Shown one piece after another: positions 12,575 to 24,003 of a stretch of DNA of 64,000 nucleotides. Within the stretch, counting starts at the first letter, position 1, and each line of letters begins with the position of its first letter. Origin of the DNA: Tretioscincus oriximinensis (Eukaryota; Chordata; Lepidosauria; Squamata; Gymnophthalmidae); NCBI GenBank assembly GCA_022410635.1, contig JAJVDF010000452.1, forward strand, positions 537,577 to 601,576, in the 5' to 3' direction. The position numbers were made by a program, and so were the translations under genes. The notes beneath the pieces are model-generated. The model saw nothing but the letters and a program-made list of their open reading frames with translations. It made no database searches and was not told the DNA's origin.

Positions 12575-12760
12575 AAGATATTAAGAAGCTCAAATACTTT
12601 GGCCACTTAATAGGAAGNTAAGACTCATTGGAAAAGGCCCTGATATTGAAGGCAAAAGGAAAAGGGAATGAGTGAAAAAACTAGGAGATAGCAGGGGACA
12701 GAAGGAACTGACATGCTGTGGTCCATGGAAAGACTTAATACAGAACAGCAGCAGCAACAT
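12575..12760 (+). mobile_element. RTE/BovB LINE 3' end fragment
   Basis: The sequence runs 'AAGAAGCTCAAATACTTTGG', then 'GGAAAAGGCCCTGAT', and later 'TGGTCCATGG' with a CAG/AAC-rich tail. These are in the order expected for the last coding block of BovB-type RTE elements ('LKYFGHL', then 'EKALIL', then 'HAVVHG'-like). Stops and frame breaks show it is dead. Its 5' truncation lies near 12,575. A second, longer BovB fragment in the opposite orientation lies at 52.55-53.19 kb. Confidence 0.72.
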
Positions 12761-12929
12761 AAGCTACTCATACTTCTTTGGTTCATTGCCTGTTCCCTCT
12801 AGTGGCTGATTTATGAAATGCTTATTTAGCATCCAGCCAGTACATTTTCACACCTGTTGGTTTAGATGAAGAAAAAACATTTGTCTTTTAAAATTGCATC
12901 TAAATGATTATTGGATNCAGAAAAAAAAA

Positions 12930-13330
12930 TGTGTGAGGGGAGGAGAATATCTGTTGCCTTGGCAGCTGTGCCTGAGCTGAATTGTGCAGAACACATTAAC
13001 TGAGAACATAAAGGGTTGTGCATACAACTGTGATAACAACACAGTTGCACTCCAGTTGTTAAACCAATTCTCCTAAATGCATATGTTGGTAAACTGTGCC
13101 AACATTATGACTTCAAGTGTAATTGACAGCTGGGGAAGGATTTAGTGCTATAAAAGATGGCCATTTGCACAGTAAGTTCTTGGCAAAAGAATGACATTTG
13201 TCATTGGAAAGTTAGGAGAACCTTGAAAATGCGAGGATAAGCACGATCAATTGGCACAGCAGCATCTGTCTGAGCATTTAAAGGACAGATGGCAAATGCT
13301 ACAGGGACTTTCTCCTGCCACTCAACAGCT
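12930..13330. promoter_or_regulatory. Candidate conserved non-coding element (impression only)
   Basis: This stretch is free of recognisable repeats and has balanced, word-like composition. It includes the TGIF/MEIS-type word TTGACAGCTG at about 13,123 and a TATAAAAGATGGCC segment near 13,151. No open reading frame of note is present. The texture resembles vertebrate conserved enhancers. Alignment with other amniotes would decide, and ordinary unique intronic DNA is the alternative. Confidence 0.2.
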
Positions 13331-14572
13331 TCTTACTGGTACTACCAGCAGGAGATCTGTGGCTTACAATCTCAAAGACATCAATTTTATTAACAACANT
13401 AATAAAAAGTGATGTCAGACACACCCCGCCTCAGACGCCATGATGTGAATTTTTTAGAGATAATCTTCTCCATTTCAAGCAGATTTGCCACTGATAAACA
13501 AAGCTTAAATAACCCCCCCCCCTAACACTACAAACAGGTACCCCAAGCTTTATTATTATTCCACCCTACACCTACTGTCTCAGGGTGTTGTGGGGCCATC
13601 AAGAGGGGCTCACCAGAAGATCATAAAGCCATAAATTGTTTGTCAAACATTGGAAGGAACAGATAGTTGGGATCCAAGCCATTTACAGCCTTGAACTGGN
13701 CTTGGCAGCAAATGGGCACCTTGCAGTTCATTCAGGACAGGCATGTCATGCATTTAGTCAACTGTGGAAGTGTAGACCATATAGACTGAAATGCAAATAC
13801 TATCAAATAGTATTCAAATCTTAAAGTTGTTCCTAGATGTAGCTGATGAACAAGCTACACATAGTAAAAATTAAAATTGTGTCTGAAAGTGTAAGGCTCT
13901 TTCTGTACAGGCAAGTATTTTGAACCAACCGAAGGGTCTAGTCTTCTTCATTCAGCATGTCAATATTGAACAGAGAGATCTCTACTGGTAAGATGTTTCC
14001 CAAATTGCAGCCTCTTATAGTCTACTGGGAAATCTCAGAAAAGGCTAGCAGAATGCTAGCTGGTTTGCAGAGTCATGTTTTGGTAGTGCACCAGGAAGCA
14101 GCACNAGGTGTGGTGTTGGATGTTTGCACATGGCTGAAAACAGGAACTAATCAGTTTTTATTCATGGCCATCCAAGTTTCCACATTGGATATGAAGGCTG
14201 AGGAGAGACTGCCCAAGTGTCATTTAAATGGTGTAATGTGTAAAGAGGGAGGAAGGAGGGAAGGAGGGAAGGCGGGAAGGGGGTAAAGGAGAAAATGTTT
14301 TGAGAAATGGAGGATTTGTAATATAATTCTAGTGTACTGAAATAATTAAAATGTTTTAAACTTCAAAAAAAAAAAAGGAAAAAATGAAGATGACTGAGGA
14401 CAGCCTTTGGAGCAGGCACTCAAACTTGGTTTTGGAGGGACTGTCTTAATGAAAATAGTCCTGTTCTGTTCTACTAACAACTGGTTTGCTGCAGGACATG
14501 TTGCATGTTCTAGAATGAAACATCCCTCTCAATTCCAGGATACAGGACATAGTTGAAAACACTTTAATATAT
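13331..14572. other. Non-coding interval with simple-sequence patches
   Basis: It contains a C-run at about 13,508-13,521, a purine-rich GGAAGGAGG run at 14,249-14,284, and a poly-A stretch near 14,366. A 109-codon open frame at 13,957-14,286 ends inside the purine run and shows no domain I recognise, so I do not call it a gene. Confidence 0.4.
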
Positions 14573-15945
14573 TAGGGTTGCCATAAAGTGTCCAAAACTG
14601 AGACAAACACACGTGCACATGCACGCACACACAGAACAAAGGAGGCAAGGCACACTTTGCCTTATAGAAAGCACCAAACCCCGCCTCCTGCAAGAGGAGC
14701 AGCCAAGGCTCTTTCCTATGGGATCAGTTACAGTTATATCATGTATCAGGTCCTGTTCATTACTTAGGACTAAATCCAGGATCCCCTCCAGAGTGATTTA
14801 TTGAAATTGGGTGAGTGGGCATCAAAGTGCCAAATGCACTTCAACTTAAGCAAGTGCAAGCTCATGCATATTGGGGCAAAGAACCCCAACTACTCCTACN
14901 ACCTGATGGGAACCAAGCTTTCTATGACCGAGCAAGAGAATGATCTTAGGGTGTTGGTGGACAATTCAATGAAAATGTCAACCTAGTGTGCAGCCGCCGC
15001 CAAAAAGGCAAATTCCATGTTGGGGATAATTAGGAAAGGAATCGAAAACAAGTCACCAAATGTTGTTGTGCCTTTTATAAATCTGTGGTGAGGCCACATT
15101 TGNAATATTGTGTTCAGTTCTGATCACCACATCTCAAGAGGGATATTTTGGAACTGGAGAAGGTGCAGAAAAGGGCAACAAAAATGATCAAGGGTCTGGA
15201 GCACCTCCCTTATGAAGTCAGGCTGCTANGTCTGGGCCTCTTCAGCCTCAAAAGGCAATGTTTGAGAGATGATCTGATTGAAGTATACAAAATCATGCAT
15301 GGGATGCACAGGGTGAATAGAGAAAAAATGTTTTCTCTATCTCACAACACAAGGACCAGAGGGCGCTCCTTAAAACTGTTGGGTAGAAAAGTGAGAACAA
15401 AGGAAAATATTTTTTCACCCAGAGGTTCATCAGCCTGTGGAATTTACTTCCTGAAGAGGTAGTGGTAGCTAACAGTTTGAATAGTTTCAAGACAGGACTA
15501 GACAGGTTTATGTNCACCTATAGTATAAATGGGTACTAGGATGGATGTCCGGATGTTGCCTCCGNGATGAAGCAACAGTCAGGACTCCTGAAATACCATT
15601 TGAAGAGAGTCATGAACAGGTGAATATTTTGCTTTCCTCTTTTCGGACTGCCCAGGTGCATTTGGTGGACCTCTGTGTGAGTCAGAATGCTGGACTTGAT
15701 GGGCTCTGGCCCCGTCCAGTATGGCTCTTCTTATGTTCTTATGTTTCCAGGACCCAGGAAGCTTTTGGAGCACAGCCGACCTGCTCCTGCTGCCATCAGC
15801 CCCATCCTGCAGTTCCTCTTTGCCTTATGTATTGGGGAATTTACAAATCCATGATTATACTTAACTTTACTAAACCTGAATGGGACAATATTCTTGTCCC
15901 CAAATCCGGGACATTCCCAATTTTCAGGGACATACGGCACCCCTA
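14573..15945. mobile_element. Possible TIR-bounded element interrupted by CR1
   Basis: The left end reads TAGGGTTGCCATAAAGTGTC and the reverse complement of the right end reads TAGGGGTGCCGTATGTCCCT. About 15 of the first 20 positions agree once a small gap is allowed. Without the CR1 at 14,801-15,743 the element would be about 430 bp. I see no clear flanking duplication, so the TIR relationship may be coincidental. Confidence 0.35.
14801..15743 (+). mobile_element. CR1-type LINE, 5'-truncated ORF2 end plus 3' UTR
   Basis: The plus strand encodes the C-terminal part of CR1 ORF2. In order I see 'QMHFNLSKCKLMHIG', a 'LRVLVDNSMKMS' block, 'ATKMIKGLEHLPYEVRL' (about 15,175-15,225), 'DDLIEVYKIMHG', 'RTRGRSLKLLG' and an 'NIFSPRGSSACGIYF' end. 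At least one frameshift (between about 14,986 and 15,148) and a stop in place of the expected Q show it is inactive. The 3' UTR ends at 'TTCTTATGTTCTTATG' (15,743), the repeat tail usual for these squamate copies. Truncation falls at the 'KLxEWA' position, nearly the same point as in the 47.7-kb copy. Confidence 0.9.
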
Positions 15946-16239
15946 GAAAGGATATGGAAGGAGGGGAATGTGGAAACCATCATAGAAAGAGAACATTGCA
16001 CAACTCACAAATTGGTAAGTAGCAGATATTTATGATATATAATGCATAGTTTTAATATTTTTATGAAAAANGAAGAATGAGGTAATCATATTCATTTTTA
16101 ACCTACCTTGTACAACAATTTGATACTAAGGGACTCATTAAGCAACTAAAAATTTAAATTAAATTAAGGGATCCCTTAAGCAACTGGAAATTCTNCTCCT
16201 CCACCACCACCTCCTCNTTCTTCATATACCTACCCTAGC

Positions 16240-16382
16240 ATTAGTCCCTCAGCATCTGAAGAAGTAGACCTGTCTACGAAAGCTTATGCCAACCACTTTT
16301 CTCAAGTTANTCTCAAAGTGCTGCTAGCTCCTTTGCTGGACTTTCTGCTAGACTAACACGGCTATTTCTCTGAACTTCTTTA
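16240..16382 (+). repeat. Fragment of a repeat widespread in amniotes (class uncertain)
   Basis: The phrases 'AGCATCTGAAGAAGTAGAC', 'CTACGAAAGCTTATGCC' and 'AGACTAACACGGCTA' match in order a short repeat that I know from reptile and other amniote genomes. I am not certain whether it belongs to a Penelope-like, LTR or LINE class. A self-complementary pair GTAGAC/GTCTAC (16,264-16,269 and 16,272-16,277) sits at its start. Confidence 0.6.
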
Positions 16383-17599
16383 TATTGTTCAGTATGGCAA
16401 TTTGACCAGGAAAATTATTAATACCCCAGTTTAAAAGTCTTGAGTACACTTTTGTACTATTCAGAAGAGGACCTTTTGGAACGAATCAAATTGGTACCAG
16501 AAGAGGGCAGCAGATACTGTGAAAACAGAACCTTATGTTGCCATTTTAAAGAACATTATATGCTTGCTGTGACTTATGAACATAAAACAGCAAAAAATAG
16601 ATAAAGGGTAAATTCATCGCATAATCTTTTTAGTGTGCTTCTCATTTGCATGCTAAGAAAGAGATGACTTGGTGCATCTGTGTTTTTAACTTTTACCTAC
16701 ATAATTTAAATGGAGAAAATTGTTCCAATTTTTAAAACTCATTCCTGACAGTCCATTGTCGGTCATCTGTGCATTTATGATGTCATCCACTTTCATTTCA
16801 CACCCTGGATTAATGGAATGTAGTATTCCAAATTCACTTTGTAATTCCTGCAGGTAAGGACAGAAAGGGTCATACTGATCTAAATGTAGGAATTAAGATA
16901 TATGTTAATTGTACAAAACAATAAAAATATTTGAAACCAGATCCAGTAATCTACTTTTAAGGTCTTAGAGAATCAAATATCACCTGCATATTTGATGGTC
17001 TATTTGATTTCAGTCCTGGTCACATATTTACTTTTAAATCTTCTTTAGTCTTATTTTAGATTTTAGTCCACTTTTTTCTTGACTAAAACATTAAAAAAAA
17101 AGATTAAGTGCATTCTACAAACCTGGACTTGTGCATATACATTTTTNAAAATGTTTCAATATTTCTTTGCATTCTTCCATTCCTTGAAAAACAGTTTCTC
17201 AATCAATTTATGCTTCATATTGTAATATGTATGAGTGCCCACTTGGGGGAATGTGATACATATACATTTCTTTTTAAACATTCCGTATTGAAATGCCCTT
17301 TTTTCTCCCACAGGTTTTTAATGACCTTTGTGCATTCTGTTTGGTGGGGAGAGTTTCTGTGCTGCTNATATATATTCTGCATTCACAGCCTATCTGAACG
17401 ATGGCTAATAAAAATGAATACATTACATCAGGCTGGATCTTCAATAGATCAAATCTCCTGGCTCCTCTAACCCGCATTTTGAAATTTCTCCACATCATAT
17501 TTTCTGTTTAAACANGAATATCTGGATTCAATATATAAGAAAACCAGAGAGCCAGATTACCACAATAGTGAATATTTAATAGTGTTTGCCAAACTAACT
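16383..17599. other. Non-coding interval
   Basis: No coding exon recognised. The most distinctive part is 16,690-16,860, listed separately. The rest is AT-rich with a short poly-A run near 17,092. Confidence 0.45.
16690..16860. promoter_or_regulatory. Candidate conserved non-coding element (impression only)
   Basis: Repeat-free sequence with a run of transcription-factor-like words: CTGACAGTCC, TGATGTCATCC, GGATTAATGG (a bicoid/OTX-like core) and GTAATTCCTGC. It has no open frame. Support is only texture and motif density, so it may be ordinary unique DNA. Confidence 0.2.
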
Positions 17600-18037
17600 A
17601 GGAAAAGGCTTCTTGTGACACACAGCCTGCTCCNCCCCATTGCTTTGGCTGTGCNTTCCTTCCATCCAGCCCTCTGCCTGNTTTTGGGGGTTGCTGCCTG
17701 GAGACTGACTTGGGGAAACAAAGGGGAACATTGACAGATGTCCTGTCAAACTCCCCACCTCCTCCTCCTTGCCTCAGCNAAACCATTTGACAGTGACGAN
17801 GTCCTGTTTGTCNCTTCGCAGAGCTCATCTCTAGGTAGCAGTCCCTGAAAGTAGGCAGAAGGCCAGCTGGAAGGAGGGCACAGCCAGCTGTGTATCATGA
17901 GAATTNAAGTATACGTGTGCACAGACACGCCATTGTATATTCCGGAATATAGCTTCGTGGTGTGAATGGATATGGCATTGCTATATTCCAGAATATAGCT
18001 TTATTCCGGTTTTTATCTCGTTGAGTGAACGCAGCCT
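17600..18037 (-). mobile_element. Non-autonomous DNA transposon with palindromic subrepeats (GGCTGCGTTCACAC family)
   Basis: Read on the minus strand it begins GGCTGCGTTCACTCAACGAG and then GGAATAAAGCTATATTCTGG. It continues through 'CGTGTCTGTGCACACG' and a GC-rich internal part ('CTACTTTCAGGGACTGC'), matching in order the left half of the larger element at 41,409. It contains a perfect palindrome TATATTCCGGAATATA (17,936-17,951) and a second near-perfect copy (17,980-17,999). The distal terminus near 17,600 is not clear, so this may be a half element. Confidence 0.65.
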
Positions 18038-20439
18038 AAGACTATCTCCAGATAGAGAAAGGAAAATGTGGGATCTTGTTTGNATTCAATAATTACCTCT
18101 CACGTTCCTGTTAAATAGAAGTATTTTCTTGTATGATCTTGTTGCCTTAATGGTGGGTGTGCTTCTTCNAGCTAGTGCACAATTATGCATGTCTGGCTAT
18201 ATTTTTCAATCTGGTTTGACTCTGCATTTGCATGATAGCTATTTCCAAGATGTGGATTGTTGGAGCAAATGTTCCATCAAGGTAATTTTGTTATTGTAGG
18301 AAAAACCAGGTGGAGAGTTGATTTGCCTTCAGTAATATCAGCCAATTTAGTCCCAGGATAATCCCAGTTCTAGACCNTCTCTCTAGTTATCACCTAATAT
18401 TGCTTAATAGTAAAACTGTGTGAGAGAAAAAGTTGCATATAACTGTTAAGTTATGTTATTTAAGCTTTGATTCACAGTCAGGNTCTCTAATTTCAATGCA
18501 GTTATTCTAAGCACAACACCAAGCTCCTTTTCATACCCTATTTGGGGAATAAGAACCAGTTTGGAAAGAGGCCAAATTTAGGAAAGTATTCTATGGACTG
18601 GTGGTGAAATCGTAGTGGAGGGACCATGGAAGCTAACTCAACAATATTTACACTGNAGCCACCAGCGCCACAAAGGGATTGCTGACGGCACGCTTTAAGG
18701 TAATTTGGCTCNTTTTCCACATGAAAANCACCATGTTAGGGGACTCCACCCTCTGCTCCACTAACATGGCACTGCCGGTACTGTCCATTTCCTTAAAATG
18801 AGGGGGGGGGGGGCAGGGGAAGATGTAGAAAAAATGTAATTGATATTTGGATCAATTACACTATTACTAGCAATAACATCCATTGTACCACTGAAAAAGT
18901 CTATTACTGTTACTAGGAATAATATCCATTNTGTAAAAANATAAAACAGGCTCTATAAAATAATGNTTTAATCATTTTCATGAAGTAAAGATACAGAAGA
19001 TTAAGAGGAGTATTCANTACTGACTCTTCTGACAGGAGCGGTGATGAGTTGTACCTCTAAGAAGTGAGTCATCAGGAATACACCTAATATTTCATATATA
19101 TGGATATTATGTTCTTTTTAATTGTCCTTATAATAAGAAGAAATGAAAATGAAAACCAAACCACTGTTATATTGGCTAGGAAACATGCATGTTGTCAATA
19201 CAACCTATCAAGAGCAAATTCATATATCTTTNCCTTGTTGTTTTTCACTTCAATCCCAACATGTGATACAGTGTAAGAAATACAACAACCAGAGGTGTTA
19301 ACTACAATAAAAAATCTACAAACTCTTTATCTGATGGAAACACAGGAAATAAAGTGAAATCCTTTGGGAATGTTAGGTTGACAGCTGAATTTGCTTTTAT
19401 TACCATAGTCTGCATTCTCTTCATTCTTCTTACCAGTTGCCAATTTCACCCTGGTTACATCCTATATTACTGACAGAATTTTNATTTGATTCCACAGCTC
19501 TACAAACGTAGTTATTTTTTCTCAGTTGAGCTCAAATTATTTTCACACATTCATCATTTGGTCCTCAAAAAACAAGATACTGCAGTCTTTCTCAAAGTCA
19601 AGCAAGTATTTGTCTAGTCTGATTTTGTATGTGAATAAGAAATTGCCAGAGGTAGGTAATTTGAGAAATGACTTGGATTTTATGCATGGAATGCTTTGAA
19701 TGTAGCAAATGTATCAGCCTAAACCAAATTATATCCACAGAATTCTTTAGGCTGCTTTAAATTTTCTCAGTATTCTCTTAATTTTTTTTTTGGAAATAGT
19801 AAAATGCTTTTTCTTTTAAAAACAGAAAGAGTTAAGCCAGCAAAAACATTTCTTCTTAGAATTTTTCATCTTTTAAGTTACAATTGAACAAATGCATAAA
19901 ACAAGACCTCTCTAATTTATTCCTGGAATTCTAGGCCTTAACTTACGGGCAGTAAACTTTTCTCTTCCTCTCCATGGGAGCAACCCCTGTTCATTTAAAC
20001 ATGCTGAGTTTAATTGAGCTTAGCTATATCTAATCAGCTCCCAGTGAGGATTGCCTCTAGTTAGATAGATTGGCAGAGTTTGCTCTAAAGTAACAATAAT
20101 AACAAAGGACTGTTGCACANACCAGCAAGGATAAACTGTCATCTAAATCTGTCTCAATCCAGATGCATATCATTGACCCCAAACTTGGTTAACATATTTG
20201 CTAATCTGGAAACAACAGCCCTTCTACGCAATATTCAGTGTAAAGAATTTCAAGAAGAGTCACTGTGGGAGATGGTATCTCTTCTCAAATTTATTCTGTA
20301 AACAGAATAAACTGGAATGTCTGAAATCATACATATACACTATCACACCATGCCTCTTATATTCAAAAATCCTAGTTTCAGTTGTGAAAAAACTGTGAGA
20401 TACGCATTTCTGTAGGTTTTTAAGGCAATTATTGTTTTT
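18038..20439. other. Non-coding interval with small duplications
   Basis: No gene recognised. An imperfect direct duplication of a ~45-bp unit around 'TATTAC..TAG.AATAA.ATCCATT' spans about 18,862-18,942. A G-run of about 10 bases lies near 18,802. An ATTTGCAT octamer sits at about 18,225 in an otherwise plain stretch. Confidence 0.4.
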
Positions 20440-20560
20440 TAATAGTATATTTTACTTTGATTTTCATGTTNTAACCTTGTAAGCAGCCTGAGCGCTATGA
20501 AGTGATAGGGTTTGTCACAAGTGTAATAAGTAAGTAAATAGGTAAACGAATAAATANATT
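20440..20560 (+). repeat. Possible L2/SINE 3' tail remnant
   Basis: The words 'AACCTTGTAAGCAGCCTGAG' and a following AAGTAAATAGG/AAATAAAT-rich tail resemble the 3' terminus of squamate L2 or SINE copies in plus orientation. The body is too decayed to assign. Confidence 0.4.
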
Positions 20561-23015
20561 TTCATGGATATGTGTGGAAATTGCTCATATGTCCTTTATG
20601 CATGGACCATGATTAAAGAACAATATGACACACTTCTTAATTATCATATCCACATATTACAGAAGGTCCAGTAAGGTTCCGTCTGTATTAAGAGAGTTCT
20701 TTATCCTGATAACTCCTCCAGTGTGCTAGTGATGACCCCTGGCAATTGTTCTGGAATACTGGAGTTGTGCAGGCAGCATGCCCCTTATATTCAGAAGTAC
20801 CAAAGTTTGAATTTTGGTGGCACATCATTGTTCAAAAGGCAAGAAGGGACATAAGGTTCAATTAATGTCCCTTTTTAATGGACAATTGTTCAGGCTATCA
20901 GGAATAGCTTCAGCTGCGAAGCTTTGAGACTGTGAGGCATGATGTGAACAAATTTGGGATCAGCATTGTCAGTGCAGATAGTCCTGATCCATCAACTTGT
21001 GCTGCATGCTGCAGCCTTGGAACTCAGGGAAGCTTCAACGCTGCATCACCAAGTACCTGAAGATGAAGAATGAGCACCTCTAGCTTTAGTGACAGGGACA
21101 ACTTGGTTTGGCTATGTGCTATGGTGCAGTCTTGAAATTCACTTCTCCTCAATAATTCCAGGTGAAAAGAATTCAGATGTGCTGATCTGGAGTAATAGTC
21201 CCAGTAATATGGATTAATGTACTGGGCTAATCTGGATTACTTTAAAGCAAATACATAAATACTTCATTGTGATATTGATATGCTTAGTGCACACTTCGTT
21301 GTGATATTGATAGATCCAAGCATCCATTAACTTTCTGCCTAAGTATTGCTGTTCTGTAAGGCTACATGCTCTGCCTTGTATTTGGGCAAGAAGTTGTCAG
21401 GATGTTATGATAAAAAAAGTCAAACAGAAATCATAGCACACTGTGTTGGCAGGTAGATGTGCAGGCATGTGTATGGATTTATGTGCATATGTTTAACTGG
21501 TTATTAAAAAAACATTATTTCTCTTAATTGAACCTTATTCCTTTCTTGCCTATTATTATTACAATTTTGCTGCATTTTCCTACATCCATTCAGTCGAAGG
21601 TGCTTAGAAGGAATGAATAAATAAATAAGTTAAACAAATTGCACTTTTTATGTATTGCTTTTCCCCTTAAGTAAATGCATCTTTAGGTACTGTCCAGCTC
21701 CACTTTTTTGATAGCTCTTTGAATATTTTCCTGCAGAGAGCATTATCAATGACAGGCTGATACAGCTTACAAATGTATCCATGAATCTTCTCGCTCTAGA
21801 GATCCACAGGCTGTTTAGATATTTATATTTCGAGAGATAACTGCAGTGCTGAGCTGGCGTCTGCTGTGCTAACGTTAATAAATAACTCGGCAAAGGGGAA
21901 GGAAGGGGAGGGATAGTCCAATTTGAAAGTTGTTTCATCTTTCTGCTTTCCAATCCTACATAAACTTGTGAAATGGCCAACAGACCCAAGGGAGATCAAA
22001 TTGGAAGCTGCTGGTTTCAGGAATATTGATGGCCTCCTTTCCCCAAGCGACAATTGTTCATGACTGCTGATAAGATGAATCCATCATTGTCATATAAGAA
22101 TCAAAGTATGATCCAAGGTGTGTTGAACAGAAATATCTCTGCATTTCATTCACAGATGAGTGGCTCCAACATATCAAATCAGAGCAGATGCTGTAACCTG
22201 CGCATACACATTCAGGAAACGGCTGGACGAGAAACTAAAGGAGATATTCTGAAATGTGTAAGAAAGGAAAAGTAAGTTACTCCATATTTGCTGGAAGTTC
22301 TGTTGCTCCCTAGGGGATAATTATACAGCAACATGCTTTAAATACCTGCAAAACTAAAATAATAATGGGTGCTATAAAAAAGGTATAATGTTGTTGGGTT
22401 AAGGGGTTTGATGGACACATCTTCATCTTCTTCAGCTTGAGAACAACATAGTATGGTTACCGAGAGGTAAACGTTTCTATTTTGAAATGTCAGCGTCATA
22501 GGCCACCCATTCTGTTGACCTAATTAATTGTATGCAGTTCGGCAGGATGCCATCAGGTACTTTCATTAAAGAAAGCTTTCAGNATACTTCCATGCTGAGA
22601 AGTGAAGAAGAAAGAGCAGATGTCTTTGAGAGCTCTCAATAGGAGCATTAAAACTCAAAAGAAAAACAGTGTCACTTAGCAGGTGTCATCTTTTCATTAT
22701 GGTTCCTGAATCTTTATGGGCTGTTCATTCCAATGTGCGGCAAAAAATTACAGTGTTAACTGATTTTAAAAGAACAGCTATCTTCCAAGTAGAATTCCAT
22801 AGGTTCTGAGGAACAGCCGGAAAAATGAATATTGGGCCAGGAACTCCTTTCTACTTTTAAAGTATATCAGATTTTTATTCAATTGGAGTGTTCAGCTCTG
22901 GCACTTAAATTTACAATTCAAATTGTGTTATTCAGATTTTTTCAGTGCATGAGAAATAAAGAACACAGCCAGATGTGTCCTTTTCATGCTATAATAGCTT
23001 GGTTATGTGGGATTT
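20561..23015. other. Non-coding interval
   Basis: No recognised coding exon. Open frames on both strands around 21,650-22,275 overlap each other and show no domain. A short direct repeat of 'TTGTGATATTGATA' lies at about 21,267-21,312. Confidence 0.4.
21640..22285. promoter_or_regulatory. Candidate conserved non-coding or transcribed segment
   Basis: A repeat-free stretch in which CpG words (ATTTCGAGAG, TGGCGTC, TAACGTT, ACTCGGC) survive, unlike the CpG-poor surroundings. A 73-codon plus-strand frame (22,054-22,275) closes at GAAAAGTAAGT, where the stop overlaps a good splice-donor word GTAAGT. No protein family is recognisable. It could be an enhancer, a non-coding exon or chance. Confidence 0.2.
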
Positions 23016-23320
23016 AGAAGAAGAACTGGGTTCTTATATCCCGCTTTTCTCATCTTACAAAGGGACTCAAAGTGGCTTACAAGGGTATTTTGCCTGAAGG
23101 CTCGCATTCTGTCTTCCCAATCAGGCTGTGGTGGTTCCTGTGTATCTTCTTGCACTCAGTTGCAATTTCTTGCACTTCTTGCTTTCGAATAGCTGGGTTA
23201 GCTAGAGCTACAGGCTAGTGTAAGGTGCTCACCCCTCCCCACATCCGACACAGGGCTTCAAAACCCGATATCCCAGATAAGAGGCGGTTTCCTAAGCGAC
23301 TGAGCCATTCGTGGCTGCTT
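23016..23320 (-). mobile_element. tRNA-derived SINE (Sauria-like 3' end)
   Basis: On the minus strand the tRNA-like head carries an A-box TGGCTCAGTCG (complement of 23,297-23,307) and a weak B-box near 23,253-23,266. A 'GAGGGGTGAGCACC' block and a 3' end reading 'GAGAAAAGCGGGATATAAGA' follow, then 'CTTCTTCT'. The copies at 34.9 and 51.3 kb share the same order. It is about 305 bp and complete apart from a short tail. Confidence 0.82.
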
Positions 23321-23523
23321 GGATAATTAACCAGTACGTTTCATCAATGTTTAATAGACGTTTGGACATATAGACTAATATGTTTTTGCCTACAGTGTAA
23401 ATCAGATTTCATCCTGTCTATCACATAATTTTTCCAGTTTTGAACAGTCCATCTCAAATTGTCCTTCCAGCCCCATTCCCTTGTAGAATGAGCAGCCACT
23501 ATTAACTGTTCAATTAGGCATGT

Positions 23524-23790
23524 CAGTAAAGTGGTTAAGAGCATCATTGTTTCAACAGAGATATCAGAGTTTGGGGCCCATGTCTGGAGAAGAGTGAGTG
23601 CCCTCTATTGNCCTCAATTTCAGCCAACATAGCTGTTTGAAAGCAAAAAAAAAAAGCAACTAAATTAATATGTATCACCATAATGTGCTGAGGAAAGAAT
23701 AGATGCAAGCCTTTGGGCAAAAAATAACTTTGTAAGCTGCTCAAAGACCTAGGAGTGGGGTATAAAAATAGAGTCTTCCTCTTCTAAATA
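23524..23790 (+). mobile_element. tRNA-derived SINE (second subfamily)
   Basis: It starts with an A-box-like AGTAAAGTGGTTAAGAGCAT. The distinctive middle 'GTGCCCTCTATTGNCCTCA' and 'CAGCCAACATAGCTGTT' follows, then 'AAGCCTTTGGGC', 'AACTTTGTAAGCTGCTC' and 'GGGGTATAAAAATAGAGTC'. The same order occurs at 30.07 and 47.5 kb, so these are one subfamily. Its 3' end is related to the Sauria-like SINEs. A poly-A run of 12 interrupts it near 23,645. Confidence 0.8.
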
Positions 23791-24003
23791 TATTTTTGTC
23801 TCATCTCTCTGATATCCAATGGGCGCCCCAAACAGCCACTTCTCTTTTATACAAACATTTTTTTNAAAAAATATGATATTACTAATGCATGCATTTGTTG
23901 TATTTAAATCTCTCACCATGCGCAAAAGTGCCATTTCCTTGCTTAGCCTTATATTTAAATCATAAAATGCTTTATTACTGTTTTATTTAAGTATTTTTAA
24001 CTG

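Noticed and set aside
13957..14286. 109-codon plus-strand frame
   Set aside because: It ends in a purine-rich microsatellite (GGREGG-like residues) and has no recognisable domain.
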